Position numbers and translations under genes: made by a program | NCBI GenBank assembly: GCA_007922225.1 | Contig: ML680086.1 | Location: forward strand, 5,138,259-5,202,258 | DNA: 64,000 nucleotides | Reading direction: 5' to 3' | DNA from: Emydura subglobosa | Lineage: Eukaryota; Chordata; Testudines; Chelidae | In this document: one piece after another, positions 11,686 through 24,242 of the stretch | Layout: the number at the start of each line of letters is the position of its first letter | Numbering within the stretch: the first letter of the stretch is position 1 | The notes under the pieces: model-generated | What the model saw: only the letters and a program-made list of their open reading frames with translations | What the model was told of the DNA's origin: nothing | Databases searched by the model: none

Positions 11686-11860
11686 CCCTTTGACCAACAC
11701 ACCCCTTCCTGTTTTCTTATTTATTGTCCCCCGTATTCAGTTGAGTCCTGGATCCGGTGTCTCCTCCCCTTAGGCTGTACTCCAATAGTAGCACTCTCCT
11801 ATAGCCGTCAGGGCTGGCCCCGTCACACTATACAGACCATTTGTATTGATGATGATAGAT
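11686..11860 (+). other. Tx1 copy 1 3' UTR and terminus
   Basis: This is a short non-coding tail after the ORF2 stop. It ends in TTGATGATGATAGATAA, after which composition drops to AT-rich. A short simple-repeat terminus is typical of this clade. There is no long poly(A). Confidence 0.55.
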
Positions 11861-13454
11861 AAATTAAGAAGTGGGGTAATGTTTTATCCCAGTAATTTTA
11901 CTAAAATAGCTAATTATTGGATATTATCTGCATGATCAATGAGAAAAATGTTGGTGTCTAACATGCGCTAGATGGACCAGACCTCTGGGCTTTATAAACC
12001 ATTTCATGCATAATTCAAAGATTAAAATACAAAGCTTTTTTTGAGCATTTTAAACATGTTTTTATCTGTGTATCAAGTATGAGCTGTATGATGCTTTTAC
12101 GAATAATTTCAATACATTTTAAAATATATTTCAATCCTTTTGATCCATCTTGGCCCAGATTAGGCAAATATTGTGAAAATTATAACCAAAAAGTCTTTAA
12201 TTAGTATTGTGTCAACATTGGTTGACAGCCAGATAACTTTGGATGTGCCATGACAGAAAACAGCAGGGTTTCTTCTGGAGAACTTTTAACACAAGGTCTC
12301 TCAGGTTATTGCCTACATAACATTTCATTGAACATGTAGTGCCCCTCTTGCTGAAACGGGACAATGCAATAATAGGCTTTATGGCCTACTGCTATGAGAC
12401 TGTACAGAAGGTCCCAGGCCATGAAGTGACTGATCAGACCATGTGCTGGGACTGTGTTTCTCCAGCAGCAAGCTTGCATGTAAGAGTCTGCACCAGAGAC
12501 AGAAGCTGCATCTTTGCTGTTCTTTCCTCTCCCCTCTTTGTGGATGTTTGTCTTGTTTTGACTTCTAGGAAATGGAATCAGACTTTAACAATAAAACAAA
12601 AACAGTTCCAGACCATCTCAATTAACTTTTTCTCTTTTCCCCCCAAAAAGGACAGTTGTTATCCTTAATATAATCTAAAAAAATGTCAATCGGGGGGTTT
12701 CCTTATAAAAATTGCCTATAGCTAAATGGAATACAGTATTTTGTTATATTAAAAGCCTTGCTTAATACTTCACATTTCAAATGCTTTTCCTTTTTCTTTA
12801 TCTTTAATAAATGGTTATGAAGATTTTTATGATGTGCTTGCTACAGCACTGAGCAAGCCAAGGTCTCTGTACTCAAAACCCTGAACCCTGTTTAACTGTT
12901 TAATGCTGTACAATGACAGTGTCACTTTAACATCTTTGACCCTCTGGGCCCGTTCATTCCATCCCAATTAACACAATACCAGATGGGTCCCTGTGCACGA
13001 TCAGGGCCTTGTTGTAGAAGTGAGTTTAATACTGGGGAAAGGTGCTGAGATTTGCTTTCCCCATGACTGGTCCAGCACCGGATATGGGAGGACAAGTTGC
13101 CCCAACACAGATTCACTGACAGGCCTCGTGTCCTTCTTTAAAAACACCCTCAAATTAGTGACACTTGGAAAGAATTGATCATTTGATGTCTATCAAGTGG
13201 TTAACCATGTGACCATCATGTGTGGGATTTATAGTCATTCATCATACTTTTAGTCATTTCAAAGAAATGTTTTAACTGAAGAATAGGATTACTACAGTTT
13301 AATATTATTAAGTGATTCCATTTCTCAGTAAAACCCATATTAACTCATTCACTTATTCTGCATCTAACCCGAGGCAACCAGATTTCTACACCATTCACTC
13401 ATAATGGACATGTTCTTTTCCCCCAAGAAATTAACTTACCAACATTAAGCATTT
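11861..13454. other. Unassigned AT-rich sequence
   Basis: I see no repeat family, gene or RNA that I can support. Short frames near 12340-12670 have no recognisable motif. Confidence 0.3.
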
Positions 13455-14310
13455 TGTGTTTTAGGGTCTGTCACTCAGGCATCTTCAGCCCCCTCCCTCC
13501 CTCTCTGCACACACATTTGAGACACATCAAATCTTCTTCCTCACACTGCTTTTCTCTGCCCCTCCTGCTAAAATACTTTATCCAGGACCTCCTTATCTGC
13601 CACCTTCATTACCATAACCACCTCCTCTGTGGCCCCCTGATGCTGGCATCACTCCATGTGGAACACAGCTGGTAGGGTCATCTTCCTCGCCCAAGGTTCC
13701 AAACACATCACTCCATCTTTGAGTCCCTATCATAGCTCCTGCTCTGTACATGAAGCTTCTTGTCCTTGCCTGCAAGGCCCTGCCTAACACTGTCCTCCTC
13801 CTCGCTTACCCAGCTGTAGGTCATTCTGCACTACTCAGCCTGGCAGTGAAGCTATTCTCAGAGTATAATTAGCCTGCTTCTCTCACAAACTATCCCAGTG
13901 CTTTCTTCCATGTCACCACCAGTATACTGTACATGCTTCAGAGCCAAGTCTGCAAAGCCACTGCCCTCCGCTCCTTTAAATCCCTGTGAAGACCCATTTC
14001 TGCCATGGTAACCATAGGGAACTAGTTGATCTAGGACCCAGTAGAGGGGTAATTGTGGACAATCTAGATGCACATCTGACCAAAACATCAAATAAGAGAA
14101 CATTATGTTCTCAACACCTGGATCATGGACATGAATAACTGCCACCTTCATCCCTTTGCTTGAATATTGTCCCCCTTTCCTCTTCCCTTCATCTGTCTGT
14201 TTAGATGTAAGTTCCTTGGGGCAGGAACCTGCTTTGTTTTATGTTTGTTTAACTCCTAGCATGTTGTGGGCACTACCAGAAATATACACATAATAAAAAG
14301 AACAATGCTG
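13455..14310 (+). mobile_element. Old L2-type LINE 3' fragment
   Basis: The plus strand reads like a decayed LINE2 end: CACATCACTCCATCTTTGAG, then CTTGCCTGCAAGGCCCTGCC and later CTCCTTTAAATCCCTG, as in L2 ORF2 C-termini. A 3' tail near 14195-14300 has GTAAGTTCCTTGGGGCAGG and ACATAATAAAAAG, the pattern of L2-type tails. No frame is open. Identity of the subfamily cannot be settled by eye, and the middle is too decayed to align confidently. Confidence 0.5.
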
Positions 14311-14534
14311 TCTGGCTCTTGGTGTTGCTAGTAGCTTTGCTTTCCAGCAGCAAGCAGGGCTTTTCAAAACCTAACAGGTCCTTTTGTGGGGTAGGGTGGT
14401 CTCACCTGACCAGCCACCAACACTCCAGGGACCAAACTTGGTGCACCATTAATGAATCCCCAGTCATTTGCAAGCTCTGTCGCCAAAGCTGTGTCACCAG
14501 GGATTGGGCAAGTTTTTCCCTCAATCTAGCAGTT

Positions 14535-15295
14535 TTGGGATAGATTCAGAAAGAGATTTAAACATCAAACTAAGTACAAAAATTTAGATCCTCAAATCCC
14601 TGCTCAGCTGCCACCTAACCCTATAAGTGCCTGAAGTCCTACATTTCTGCCAGAGGGCATTTGAAAAGTCACCTAAGTCTTAATGATGGTGAGCTGCTTG
14701 GCATTTATGCCTGAGCAGGATTCACAAACTAGACACTCCCCCTTCTCTCTCTCTTGCGGAGCCTGATCCAATTGGCATTTTCACAGCACACCTATTGGAT
14801 CAGACCCCACACATAACTCGGTGCCACCACCTCTGCCCTCATATCCAAGGGCTCAATGCTCTTATTCACCTGAGATATGGGGGAGACATGTTTGAAACAC
14901 CTCTCTGTCCAGTTTAGAGCAGGGACTCCCACATCCTAGGAGAGTGCCCTTACCCCTGGGATCTAGGGTAGACTGCAGTGGATCAGTCCCACGCTCTCCT
15001 GTTGAAGCTGTTCAGTTTTGTATGAAATATTTAAAATATTCATTGGAGCAGGGCCTGGCAACTGGGTCTCCCAGCTGAGTGCCGTAACCACTAGGTTATA
15101 AAGTCATTCTCATGCTCTGGCCGATAACTCATTAGTTATACAAAGTGGAACAGCTTTAACAGGGAGTGGGAGCCCTGAGTTCAAGTCATTGCTCCATGTC
15201 AGGCAAAGGGGGATTTGAACTCAGGTGTCCCATCTCCTGTGTGAGTGCGCTAACTAGGGGGTAGCACCTTCTCCTCTTCATTTTTTTGCAAGCGT
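14535..15295. repeat. Composite interspersed repeat with opposed tRNA-like boxes
   Basis: Two box-B-like motifs face opposite ways: GAGTTCAAGTC on the plus strand near 15177, and GAGTTCAAATCC on the minus strand at 15222-15211. Each lies near a box-A-like TAGTTAGCGCACTC or TAGTGGTTACGGCACTC on the minus strand. The pattern recalls a common sauropsid repeat that carries tRNA-like arms in a longer element. The left part (14535-14760) resembles part of the repeat at 22320-22800. Family name not known to me; the outer limits are approximate. Confidence 0.4.
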
Positions 15296-15689
15296 TGGGG
15301 TGCCATTTAAACAACTCCATATCAAGGCCCTAAAATTGAGACACCTCAAAATGCAACACTAGAAAATTACTAATGAAGTTTTGTTGTAATGATTCACAAA
15401 CAGAACTGGACTTTGAATGAAAAAAGGTCTTTGAAAACCCATGTTTAAAGAAAATGAGAAATGTTGTCTTTAAAGAATCATTGTGTTTTCCATAATTCCC
15501 CCCACTCGATTAAAGGGTAGAATAGGATAATACACACATACGGAATTATAACATTGAAATATAAAAATGAAGAATTGCTAAATGATTCAGGTAAAAGCTT
15601 TGATAGCTGTATTTTAATTATTTATAATTATGGATTGTGAATGAGTACAGATGAAGTGATAACTAGGCCTCAGCCTTGCCTAGAAGGAG

Positions 15690-16320
15690 AGTGTTTTTTG
15701 CCAATCCCTCTTAGACATAAAATTGCTAATTTGTTTGAAATAATATTATTACTGGAAAGCTAAGTAATATGTTGAGGTGGAAGATGTACCTAAGCGGTAC
15801 ACAAACATGTAATGATATAACACCCCACACCCCTTTTCTGGGAAGACCCAGAATCAAGGTGACAGAACGACATGATCCAGAAACTGTAAAATCAGCAGGA
15901 AAAATTCAGAAGCTGGATAACTGGAGCTTATGCACAAGTTACATAAAAAATAAAGGGTTGACATGTTAAAAGCCAGTTGGATAAAGGTAAGTAATCTTGA
16001 ATGTGGAAATGTATAAAAGACCTCCATGAACAAGGCCCCAGTTTGAGAAACACCAGACCAGAAATTGAAGGGTGGGAACCAGACCAAGCTGTGAGGGGAA
16101 GCGCCAGCTATCATGGCAGGTGAAAGGACTTCCTGGTGCCCCATAATGTGGTAACTTGGGCCCCTATCAATTCTGTTTCGTCTGTTATTATTGTCTCGCA
16201 TACATGTATGTTCAGACACATAAGTGACAATAATTCTAGCTGAAATTGTATAATAAAGGTGAAAATTGATTATGTCTAAATTGGGTGGATTTGTGATTTA
16301 GTTTCCCAATTTAACCCTGA
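15690..16320 (+). repeat. Possible solo LTR remnant
   Basis: A TATAAAAGA box at about 16012 is followed about 240 bases later by AATAAA at 16252, the spacing expected between the promoter and polyadenylation signal of an LTR. I could not find matching ends or a target duplication, and there is no internal coding sequence nearby. It may be chance in AT-rich DNA. Confidence 0.25.
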
Positions 16321-16324
16321 ACAA

Positions 16325-16560
16325 AAGGGCTGTCCTGGCTTTTGTGAATCCACTCTCTGTGAGTAAGCAGTTCCCCACTCAGTATGCTGGCTTCTGCGGA
16401 TCTCATTCTTAGGTGTCTAACTCTCCCCATGCCTCGTAGAGGGAGCCTGGGCGCCTAACTCAGGGCTGTGGAGCCCACTAGGTGGCAGGGTACCTAAAGT
16501 TAGACATTACAATGCTGAGTGTCAGCCCCTTGGTGGAGCTAGCCTTTTGTTGTTAAAGAA
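16325..16560 (+). repeat. Interspersed repeat, right half (related to 22640-22800)
   Basis: GGGAGCCTGGGCGCCTAACTC, CAGGGTACCTAA and a terminal GAGTGTCAG are shared with the right part of the repeat at 22320-22800 (GGGAGCCTGGGTGCCTACC, GAGTGTCAG). This shows a common family. It has no coding content and the class is unknown. Confidence 0.5.
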
Positions 16561-17554
16561 GAAAAGTTCTCCAGGCTTTAGGCATGTCAGCCTGCAGTTC
16601 CTTCTCACCACTCAGATCACACATAGCTAAAAGGTACTGGGTACAGCACCATTATACTCACCCACCACCTGGCTGTACCATTTTACTCCTGACATCAAAC
16701 ACTAAACCCTATAATTCTTCCACCAGGACTATAATCATCACATCTGCCTCTTGTGAGTTCGTCTATGGCCAGTGAGACATCATGGAAAGCATAGTGTATC
16801 TCAGATATTAAAGGCAACTTTTAAAGTCAAAGACCTATCATTTTAGCCATTGGTTTAAACTAAATTCAACATCAACCAGACATCTCTTTGTAAGTGGAGT
16901 TTTTAGCGGCCCCTGACTGCCAGCAGGAGCAATTGCAGAGCAAGTCATGCTCAGACCCTGTAGTCCCAGGATGAAGTATGCTCAGTTGCTCTGTGGGGAT
17001 GATGCATGCGCAGTCTGATCAGCACTTAGGAACTCTGAGGCAATGGAGCATGCTCAGTGCAGACAGACTCTTCAGAGAATTTAGCTGCCAAATTCTAACA
17101 AGCCTCTGCTGAGCATGTGCAAATTGAGATTTTTCAGAGGCTATAACTTTGAAACTTTGGATATATTTTCATGGCGCCACCAAAAGGCATTTCCCTGACA
17201 CCAGAGCGATCTCCCTGGTCAGATTTCAAGTCCTTGCTTTAAAGCATGTTGGTTCAAGGCAAAACAGCATATTGTTCTCAAACCTTGTTCTCTGAAAGGG
17301 CTCGACCAATTTAGCTGAACCATTAAATAAATAAATAAATAAGGCCAAGGCAGATACAGGGCATGGAAAATTTCAGCCTCAACGGCTTACGTTTAAGTTA
17401 TAAGCAACTTAAAGCAGATTTTATAATGGAAAGTGTCAGGCAACCTCAGCTGTTGGCATCACTATCTGGGCTGCCCAAATTAATTAAATTGCTTATGTGA
17501 CCAAAGTAAATAGAGATACTCAGTCTTAAGTAGCACTTTTAAAAGATTAATTGT
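16561..17554. other. Unassigned, with a short (AAAT)n array
   Basis: At 16900-17130 the stretch repeats GCATGCTCAG / GAGCATGTGC-like words and may be an unnamed interspersed repeat. A (TAAA)n array lies at 17324-17342. I recognise no gene. Confidence 0.3.
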
Positions 17555-17735
17555 TTACTTCTTCCAATAGCTCTGAAGTAGACAGGTATGTTCTCCATTT
17601 TACAGATAAGAACATTGAGGCAGAGGGATTGGGAATCTTGGCCAAGGTCAGTGTAAGAGACAGGATTAGAATGCCAAGGTTCCTGGCTCCTTGTCATGTG
17701 CTCAGATCACGAGCCTTACATATTTTGGCAGTACT
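17555..17735 (-). mobile_element. MIR SINE
   Basis: TTCTCCATTTTACAGATAAG, then GAGGCAGAGG, CCAAGGTCAG and GATTAGAATGCCAAGGTTCC follow the reverse complement of the MIR core and tRNA-related part in the right order. MIR is an ancient tRNA-derived SINE, so this is an old fixed copy. Confidence 0.8.
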
Positions 17736-17739
17736 GAAC

Positions 17740-18660
17740 TCACTGAGAATGGCAAGAAAAAGGAAAAGATTCCCCTCTTTTTCCAGCAAGAGGAGCTGAG
17801 AAGGAAGCAAGTACTTCCATCTCAGTGAGCTCCCCTCACAGCCCATGATTGAAGCTCATTTGATGACATTATTAAATGATTCAGTGCATTTTCTGTCTCT
17901 TAAAATGCTTAATATATGTGCCTCTGTGATTCATTACTACTATCTAATAAAAGATTATCTAGCTCGCTTTCATGTTTCTTCCAATTACAAATTGAAAAGG
18001 TTCCCACTATGACCTTGCAGCTGCTACATTTTCTAAAATTAGCCATAATGATGCATTTTACTAAGATAATTAATTATCTAAACTGAGCAAATTGAATAGG
18101 AGAACTGCTACACATGCTGCTAATTATCTTTTATTATGTCATCTTTATATGCAGATAAAGAAATATTGTGATTATTTTAAATACTGTTTTTATTAGCTAA
18201 TATACTTGTTAGCATAGCGAAGGTTTGTCTCTTCCCTTGGCAAGGAACATCCTTGGGGACCTTGCTGTTTATGGGCTGCAGGATTTTTATTTTCAGATTG
18301 ATGAAATGCAGTTAATCCAAATTAAGCTTGTGTTGACAAATGGGAAAAATGCAGCCAGGGCTGTGCATTCTACTAACATAAGAGTTTTGAAGTAATTAAA
18401 AAATGAGGCATAGGAGTGAGTAACAGCAGCTCCTTCTATTGCCATCTGATTTCACTTATGATTTTTTGTACTGATTATAATTTAAGGCTTAATGTTTATT
18501 ATTACAACAGAACTCTTTGTGTAGTGCCTTGGCAGGGTGAGGCTGTGTTATACATATGAGTTAATTAGTATTAAGCCCACTTATTAATAATTAATTATAA
18601 CATTATTGCTGGTGGTCACTATATCATTGTATGTGTGCACAGCCCCATACAAATATTAGC
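17740..18660. other. TE-poor AT-rich stretch with TAATTA motifs
   Basis: No repeat or ORF is seen. The sequence carries many TAATTA / ATTAATTA words (for example 18066-18080, 18120, 18560-18600), the core recognised by homeodomain proteins. This could be a conserved non-coding element or simply AT-rich DNA; nothing here decides between them. Confidence 0.25.
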
Positions 18661-19223
18661 AAACAACAGCTGTGTCTAGTGGCGGTTAAGGATGCAGCAG
18701 GATGCATTCCAGCCACCCAAGCCCTTAAAAGCATGGAAATAAGAAGCTAAAGAGAAAGACTTGCACATTCCTTTCCACATTGCCCTTAGCACTATTGACA
18801 GAATACTCCAGTGCTCCCTAAGGCCTTTGCCCAAATGCAATATGTACCCCAGCTTCATCAAACTTTCACTATACTGAAAACCTTCATATGCTTTTATATC
18901 AGTTACATTCCTAGCCCTTTTATCCTGAATGGTTAGCCAAATTTTGAGGTTTTGCAGGTTGTTTCTGTTAGAAGGGGAAATCGATGATGGAGTCATGTAT
19001 TACTTTGATGCAATCCTGTTTATTTGCAAATACTGTACACAGGCCTATGTCCTGAACACAGCAGGACTCAAACAACAGGAGTCAGTTTCTTTGCTCACAA
19101 TTCCAAGCCTCTTTCCAACCAGGACTCAGCCCAAAAGCTCTCTCAACTTTTTCTCAGGGTCACACTACAAGTTTGTCATCCTTTTTTGCTGCCTTCTCTT
19201 GGTGCATCTATGATGTTTCTGCT
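18661..19223. other. Unassigned sequence
   Basis: No supported feature. Short frames on both strands lack recognisable motifs. Confidence 0.3.
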
Positions 19224-19239
19224 GCTTCTCTCTCTCTCT

Positions 19240-19273
<34 letters not shown>
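19224..19273 (+). repeat. (CT)n-(CA)n microsatellite
   Basis: A run of CT dinucleotides is followed by about 16 CA units, interrupted once by a T. Confidence 0.95.
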
Positions 19274-19371
19274 ATATCTGCAATCAGATCAATCCCTACT
19301 CCTACAGACTCCCAGGAAACCCCTTAGCCCACATGGACCAGTCACTGCCCAAGCTTGCATGTGCTCTAGTC

Positions 19372-19887
19372 CAGTGGTTCTCAACCTTTTTGGCACAGGA
19401 CTCAGTTGTAACTGTTTATGGCCTGTCATGACCCAGTAAATAGTCTGGGGGTGGAGGTCCTTGGGTAGTTTTGGTCAGATCTGCCCCTACGGGCAGTTGG
19501 GTCCTGCAGTGGCAGCTCCTGCAGCTCCTGTGCTGTGGGGCGTGGTGGGCATGACTCTCTGCTCGGAACATTGTGATCCCTGGGGTTGCAGCACTGCTTA
19601 GGTTTGGCTCCGCCCCCCTGAGTGGACCAAATTGGTGTGAGTGGAGTTGTGCCCTGGCTCATGGGGTTGCAGTTCCACTCACTCAGATTTGGCAAACCTG
19701 GGCTCCCATCATCATGATGGTTGGGCCAAACCTGAGTGGCACTGGGACCCCAAGGTTGCCGTGCCTGGAGCAGGGAGGCGAGCCCAGCTAGCCTTGTGAG
19801 GCAGGGGCCACAGGAGCTGTCATGTGACCCTTTGAAACATCCTGGTGATCCAATTTTGGGTCCCGACCCATGGGTTGAGAAACCCTG
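19372..19887. mobile_element. hAT-type MITE
   Basis: The ends are CAGTGGTTCTCAACCTTTTT and GGTTGAGAAACCCTG, an inverted pair typical of amniote hAT-Charlie-like elements. The flanking octamers are CTCTAGTC and TTCTAGTT, an 8-bp duplication with two changes, as expected for an old hAT insertion. It is 516 bp long with no transposase. The inside holds GGTCCCGACCCATGGGTTGAG near the right end, a known pattern of this group. Confidence 0.8.
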
Positions 19888-19895
19888 TTCTAGTT

Positions 19896-21719
19896 CTTGG
19901 GTGGCGGTTTCCATTATTTCAGCTGTTGCTGAGCAAAAGGACATTTAATTGTTCCCACTTTTATGCGGAATGGAAACTGATTATCACACCCAACAGCTTC
20001 AATGAAGTGGTGATTGCCCAGTGTAACAATATCAATAGATCGGCACCTCTGATTGTCATATGTCCCAAGCATTTGGAGAGTTATTTTGCCTTAACACTGA
20101 TGAACTCACAGAGGTCTTAGGTTGATGGGAGTGTGTCCTGCTGCAACCTTAGCAGCCACTAAATGTAAATTTTATTTGTTAATTTCCTTGATTTAAATAC
20201 AGTTCTGGTGTCCTTTAGTGCACGGCTCTCTGCAGTCAGGGCAAAGGGGAACAGCATCTGCCTGGGAATCCAAGGGAGAAACTGGGCTGCTGAAGCTGCT
20301 CCCAAGTCAACGCTGTAGATGGGTGTGAGAGGTTGTGATGTGGCTCAGGGAGTCTGTAACATTTTATCCCACTCTAAAAGTTACTGAAAAAAGTAGACCA
20401 AGCATGACTCTCTGTTTAACAGTGACAAGATCATCAGTTGGCTGGAGGGGACTCCACGAAGGAGTCTGCATGTCCTCTCACCTCCTAAACCCTCGATAGC
20501 CTCTCATGGACATCTGGCAATTGGACACAGTTGGAAGCAACAGCACAGAGTGTATCTGCACTTGCATTACACCAAATGATATGCCTCTTGCTCTGAGGGA
20601 GTTGGAGTTGGAGCCTGGAGACACTGAAGACCGGCCAGTTCGGGGTAGGCACAAGAACTGAGTAGCTAGTTAGTGGTGGAATGACAGCCAAAGGAAGAGG
20701 AACACAAAAAGGGAATGGAGTTACTTGGCACCCTGAGGGGGAGGGGCTGCTCCAGTCATAGGGGGCAGCATGGAAAAAGGTGGTAAGTGGGAGAAGGAGA
20801 CAGAGCTCTCAGCAAGGCAGAGGAAGCTCTGCTGCCAGAAGGGGATTAGAATTCAGGTCCCTAACTAGGGGCAGGAATGTTAATGCTTGTGAGTTTATCA
20901 AGAGTCTTGTAAATCTTCGCTCCTGAAGTCAGGAGATGATGTGAGAATCTCAGCTTTCATTTTACATCTGGAAATTGGAAATGTGACCACTACAGGCCCC
21001 AGTGCCAGGAGGCAAATACAAGAAACCAAATGTTTTATTTTGTAAAAGCTCATGAGTTTTAAGCCAATCTGATTCCTGATGTGTGAACTCTGGGAGTTGG
21101 CCACAGTGCTGCAGGGGTGGGGGTGGGGGGGCGGGGCGCATGTGCAGTTACATTAAAACCATAACTGTCTTTGCTCTCCACATCCTAGTAGAGGGGACTT
21201 TGCTAAAGTTGGGGGCAAGTTTTGCCTCAGGAGGCTACTCTTTCCATAGCCTTTGATAGTGCTGAGCCTTCACATAGTGCCAGCAGTGGGGATTCCTTCT
21301 CTCCATGGTAGCACAGGCAAGAAGACTCCTCCACCCAGAGGATGAGCTAGTGGGAGAAGAAAGAACATAAAACTGCAGCAGGAGGAGAGAAAGGCCCCTG
21401 GCTGTCGGAAGTGGTAGGGCAAGAGTCTGATCATATCTGAAGACTGAAAAAGGAACCTGAAGAGAGAAATAAACAGAGCCCCATGACTGGCTATAAGGCA
21501 GGCGTGAAACCTAGCTCCACAAGAGACAGCAGCTGCATCCTTAAAGTCACAGAGTCTGCTAGTGCTTCAAAGTAAGTTGCAACCATGGAGTCTGTGGTCC
21601 CAATAATTCTGCTAGAGATAGTGGCTTTCAGGGGCAGCTGCATTAACTGGATCCAAAGATTTGTGAGAAAGCTCTGGCCCAATTCACAAACCACAAGAAA
21701 AGCCATAACTAGCCTGAAT
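19896..21719. other. Unassigned sequence
   Basis: No repeat, gene or RNA that I can support. A short G-rich run lies near 21117-21138. Confidence 0.3.
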
Positions 21720-21815
21720 TATTGTAAGGGAGATCTCTGGCCTGTGCTGTGTATAGGAGGTCAGCCTAGAAGATCACTGGTCCCTTCTGGCCTTGGAATC
21801 TATGAACCTATGTAT
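21720..21815 (+). mobile_element. CR1-type LINE 3' tail
   Basis: GATCTCTGGCCTGTGCTGTG, GAAGATCACTGGTCCCTTCTGG and CTTGGAATCTATGAACCTATG match the 3' terminus of the old CR1 copy ending near 60055. CR1 copies are commonly cut at the 5' end, so a tail alone is usual. Confidence 0.7.
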
Positions 21816-22319
21816 GAGATTGCTGCCAACAGCCCTCTCTGTGCACTACTGCTCACTGGTGTGGAGAAGACAGACTGCACTGAGGGAAAGCGGCATTAGA
21901 TGGCTGTTTTATAGGCAGACTTTATAAATGAGGAAGGGCCAAATTTAATGGAAGTGCCAGGAACAAGGGCAAACACAGAGGCTTTTATTATGACAGCATT
22001 GCTGATATGGGGCCTTTAAGACAGAACTACAAAGGGACTGGATAGTCATAGACAGAAGGGGCACCAAATGGGCAGAGCAACTTCAGATAGATTCTGGTCA
22101 CACGCAAGCATGAGTTGTAACTTAAGTCAGAGTGAAAGACACAGCCACACAACTTCTATGCTGGTGATGTCACCACATCAGATACCACTGCCACAGTGAA
22201 GATGGGAGCGAGAAAACTAACAAGAACAATAGGACCAAGCACCCAATCTAAAGACAGTGTACAACTAGAGAGGGGTCACTAGAAGAGGGTAGAACAGAAA
22301 AGCTGTGGCAGACCTGTCC

Positions 22320-22800
22320 AGGAACTAAGGGCTAAATCTACACAGGGATTTAGACATTGAACTGCTATGTTAGGCACACAAATACAAAATGTAGATCTTG
22401 TAAACCTCTGCTCAGCTGCCACCTAGCCCGGCTGGTGCCTACATTTCTGTTAGGGATCATGTGCAACGCCACTTTGTCATGAAGCCCCGTTCACACCTAG
22501 TCGCCAGGGGGATCCATAAGCAAGGCTGATCTTGCCTGTGGGGCCAAATCTGATAGGTGATAGGAGGGACCTTTGAGGGGTGGGGCTTCGGTCACCCCCT
22601 TCTTCTTGGCATTTCCTAGTGGCGAAGTTGCTGTCTTTCATGAAACCCATTCTTAGGCACCTGACTCTCTCTCTGCATTGGCTAGGGAGCCTGGGTGCCT
22701 ACCTCAGAGCTGTTGATTACACTGGGCTGCAAGGCACCTCAGAATTAGCCACGGACAAGCTGTGTCTAAGTCGCTTTGTGGGTCTAGCTCTGAGTGTCAG
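22320..22800. repeat. Unnamed interspersed repeat, longest copy
   Basis: Its left part (CTCTGCTCAGCTGCCACCTA at about 22407) matches the copy near 14605, and its right part matches 16400-16540. Three related stretches in one window indicate a dispersed family. I see no coding sequence and could not define clear terminal repeats. Confidence 0.5.
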
Positions 22801-24242
22801 CTAAGAACAATGTCCAGAAAAAGAGGCAGAGTGTAAGAGATTCTACAAGACAGGACATTTTGCGATAGCAGACAGGTCCCCAAGAACCCAGGGTGGCTAC
22901 TGTCAGTTGGTGATACCACATTATCAGGGGAGATACCCTCGGGGGACCAGACAGTGCCATGGCTACACAAGAACGAATCCAAACGGAGAACATTGTATAG
23001 TTCAGATGATGCTGGAGCATCTGGCTGCAATTCCAAAAGCAGAATCCCAGTATTCTGGCCGGGGGAGATCCGCAAAGAGCCGACAAGGTTCTGGGCAGGC
23101 TCAGCAATGTTACTGTGGCTCTGTCCTAGGAAAACTGGGGGAAGGAAGGGAATGGCATGTGAATAGTGTCTCTTGTAGGTAGGCTACTCGTCCATACAGT
23201 CCTGCTTTTCTAGGGTGCATACCCATCCGGTACACAGACAAAATGGGATGGGGTTTTGTCTGATATTGGACAGCAGCCACGCTTTTGAAGTGTGTGCTGC
23301 TGCGTGCCCTCTTTAAAATGGCACCAACCTCCCAAGGCCGTGTGACCTGATACACACCGTACATCTGAGGTCATGCTGGTGGGGGAGTGACTTAAAAATG
23401 GTTCCTTCTGTGGAGCATGACCTTGCACATACCATGCTTCTGAGGCAGAGACAACCCCTGTTGAGAGTAGAGAGCAAAATTTAAAGGTTCAGTTGCTCCC
23501 GGAACAGCTCAAGTCATGCCCTTCCCAGGCAGGGCCCCCTATACTCTTAGTCTCCCCTCCTGGAAAGCAGTCCTGCCTCTCCCCAGAAGACACAGCTTGT
23601 GGCTCCCATGCAAGGATGGGACCCAGCCGACACATCATGTGACCGAGGGGGGCTGGAAAATCCTGGCAGAAATCTGGGGGGAGGAATGTGACCTTGTGTG
23701 CCCCCCCCACGCGTCACCTCTGGTCTGAGGGCATGCTGGTGGGAGCAGGGTCATTGCTGCAGGGGCATGCCCACACCGTATTCTGGAAATGCATGAGTGG
23801 ACACCCTAGTCTCGCGTTCTGTAGCAAACCCTGAATAACACAAACTTCTCAATCAAAGAATGCATGCGGCATGTCCAGCAAACGTGGACGCCTACAAGGG
23901 GTTTTATTTATTTTCATTGTAAATAACTGTGGCTCTTTAGAAGAAATAGGAATTGTATGGAACAAGGAATGTTGAAAGATAAAGCAGGATATGGCTTTGG
24001 ATTATTAAAAGAAATTGCTTGAAAAGGGGAAATTCCAATTAATAATATGGGTTAATATTGAAATAGAATCCTTTAAATTAATCATACATGAAAAGCCTCC
24101 GATAAGAAAAGGATTGAAGAAATTTGTTGTACACCAAACGCATCTACTGGATACCGATGGAAGTGGCAGAGAAACTGAGAGCTGAAATCTGAGCACAGGC
24201 TTGCTACGTGCCTTCCAAGAAGCCCTGAAATCAGGGTCTACA
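22801..24242. other. Unassigned sequence
   Basis: The word ATGCTGGTGGG recurs near 23373 and 23731 and may mark a diverged direct duplication. No gene or known repeat recognised. Confidence 0.3.

Larger units (their letters stand above)
3386..11860 (+). mobile_element. Tx1-clade non-LTR retrotransposon, near full length (copy 1)
   Basis: A roughly 8.5-kb GC-rich block sits between AT-rich flanks. It has the order of a two-ORF LINE: pyrimidine-rich leader, proline-rich ORF1 with a CCHC zinc knuckle, ORF2 with an apurinic-type endonuclease and a reverse transcriptase, and a short 3' region ending in TTGATGATGATAGATAA. ORF2 motifs match the Xenopus TX1 ORF2 family throughout, including the C-terminal end. 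Several frameshifts and stops make the copy inactive. No convincing target-site duplication was found. The left edge is set by composition and is uncertain by about 100 bases; the right edge is better placed. Confidence 0.85.

Noticed and set aside
3381..11914. AAATAGCTA at 3384 and 11906 as a Tx1 target duplication
   Set aside because: The right copy lies about 50 bases beyond the apparent element end, so the match is probably chance.
12339..12668. A small Cys-containing plus-strand frame as a host exon
   Set aside because: No similarity recognised, no clear splice sites, and the length is within chance for this DNA.
15170..15225. A functional tRNA gene
   Set aside because: Only box-B-like and loose box-A-like motifs are present; no cloverleaf with paired acceptor stem can be drawn.
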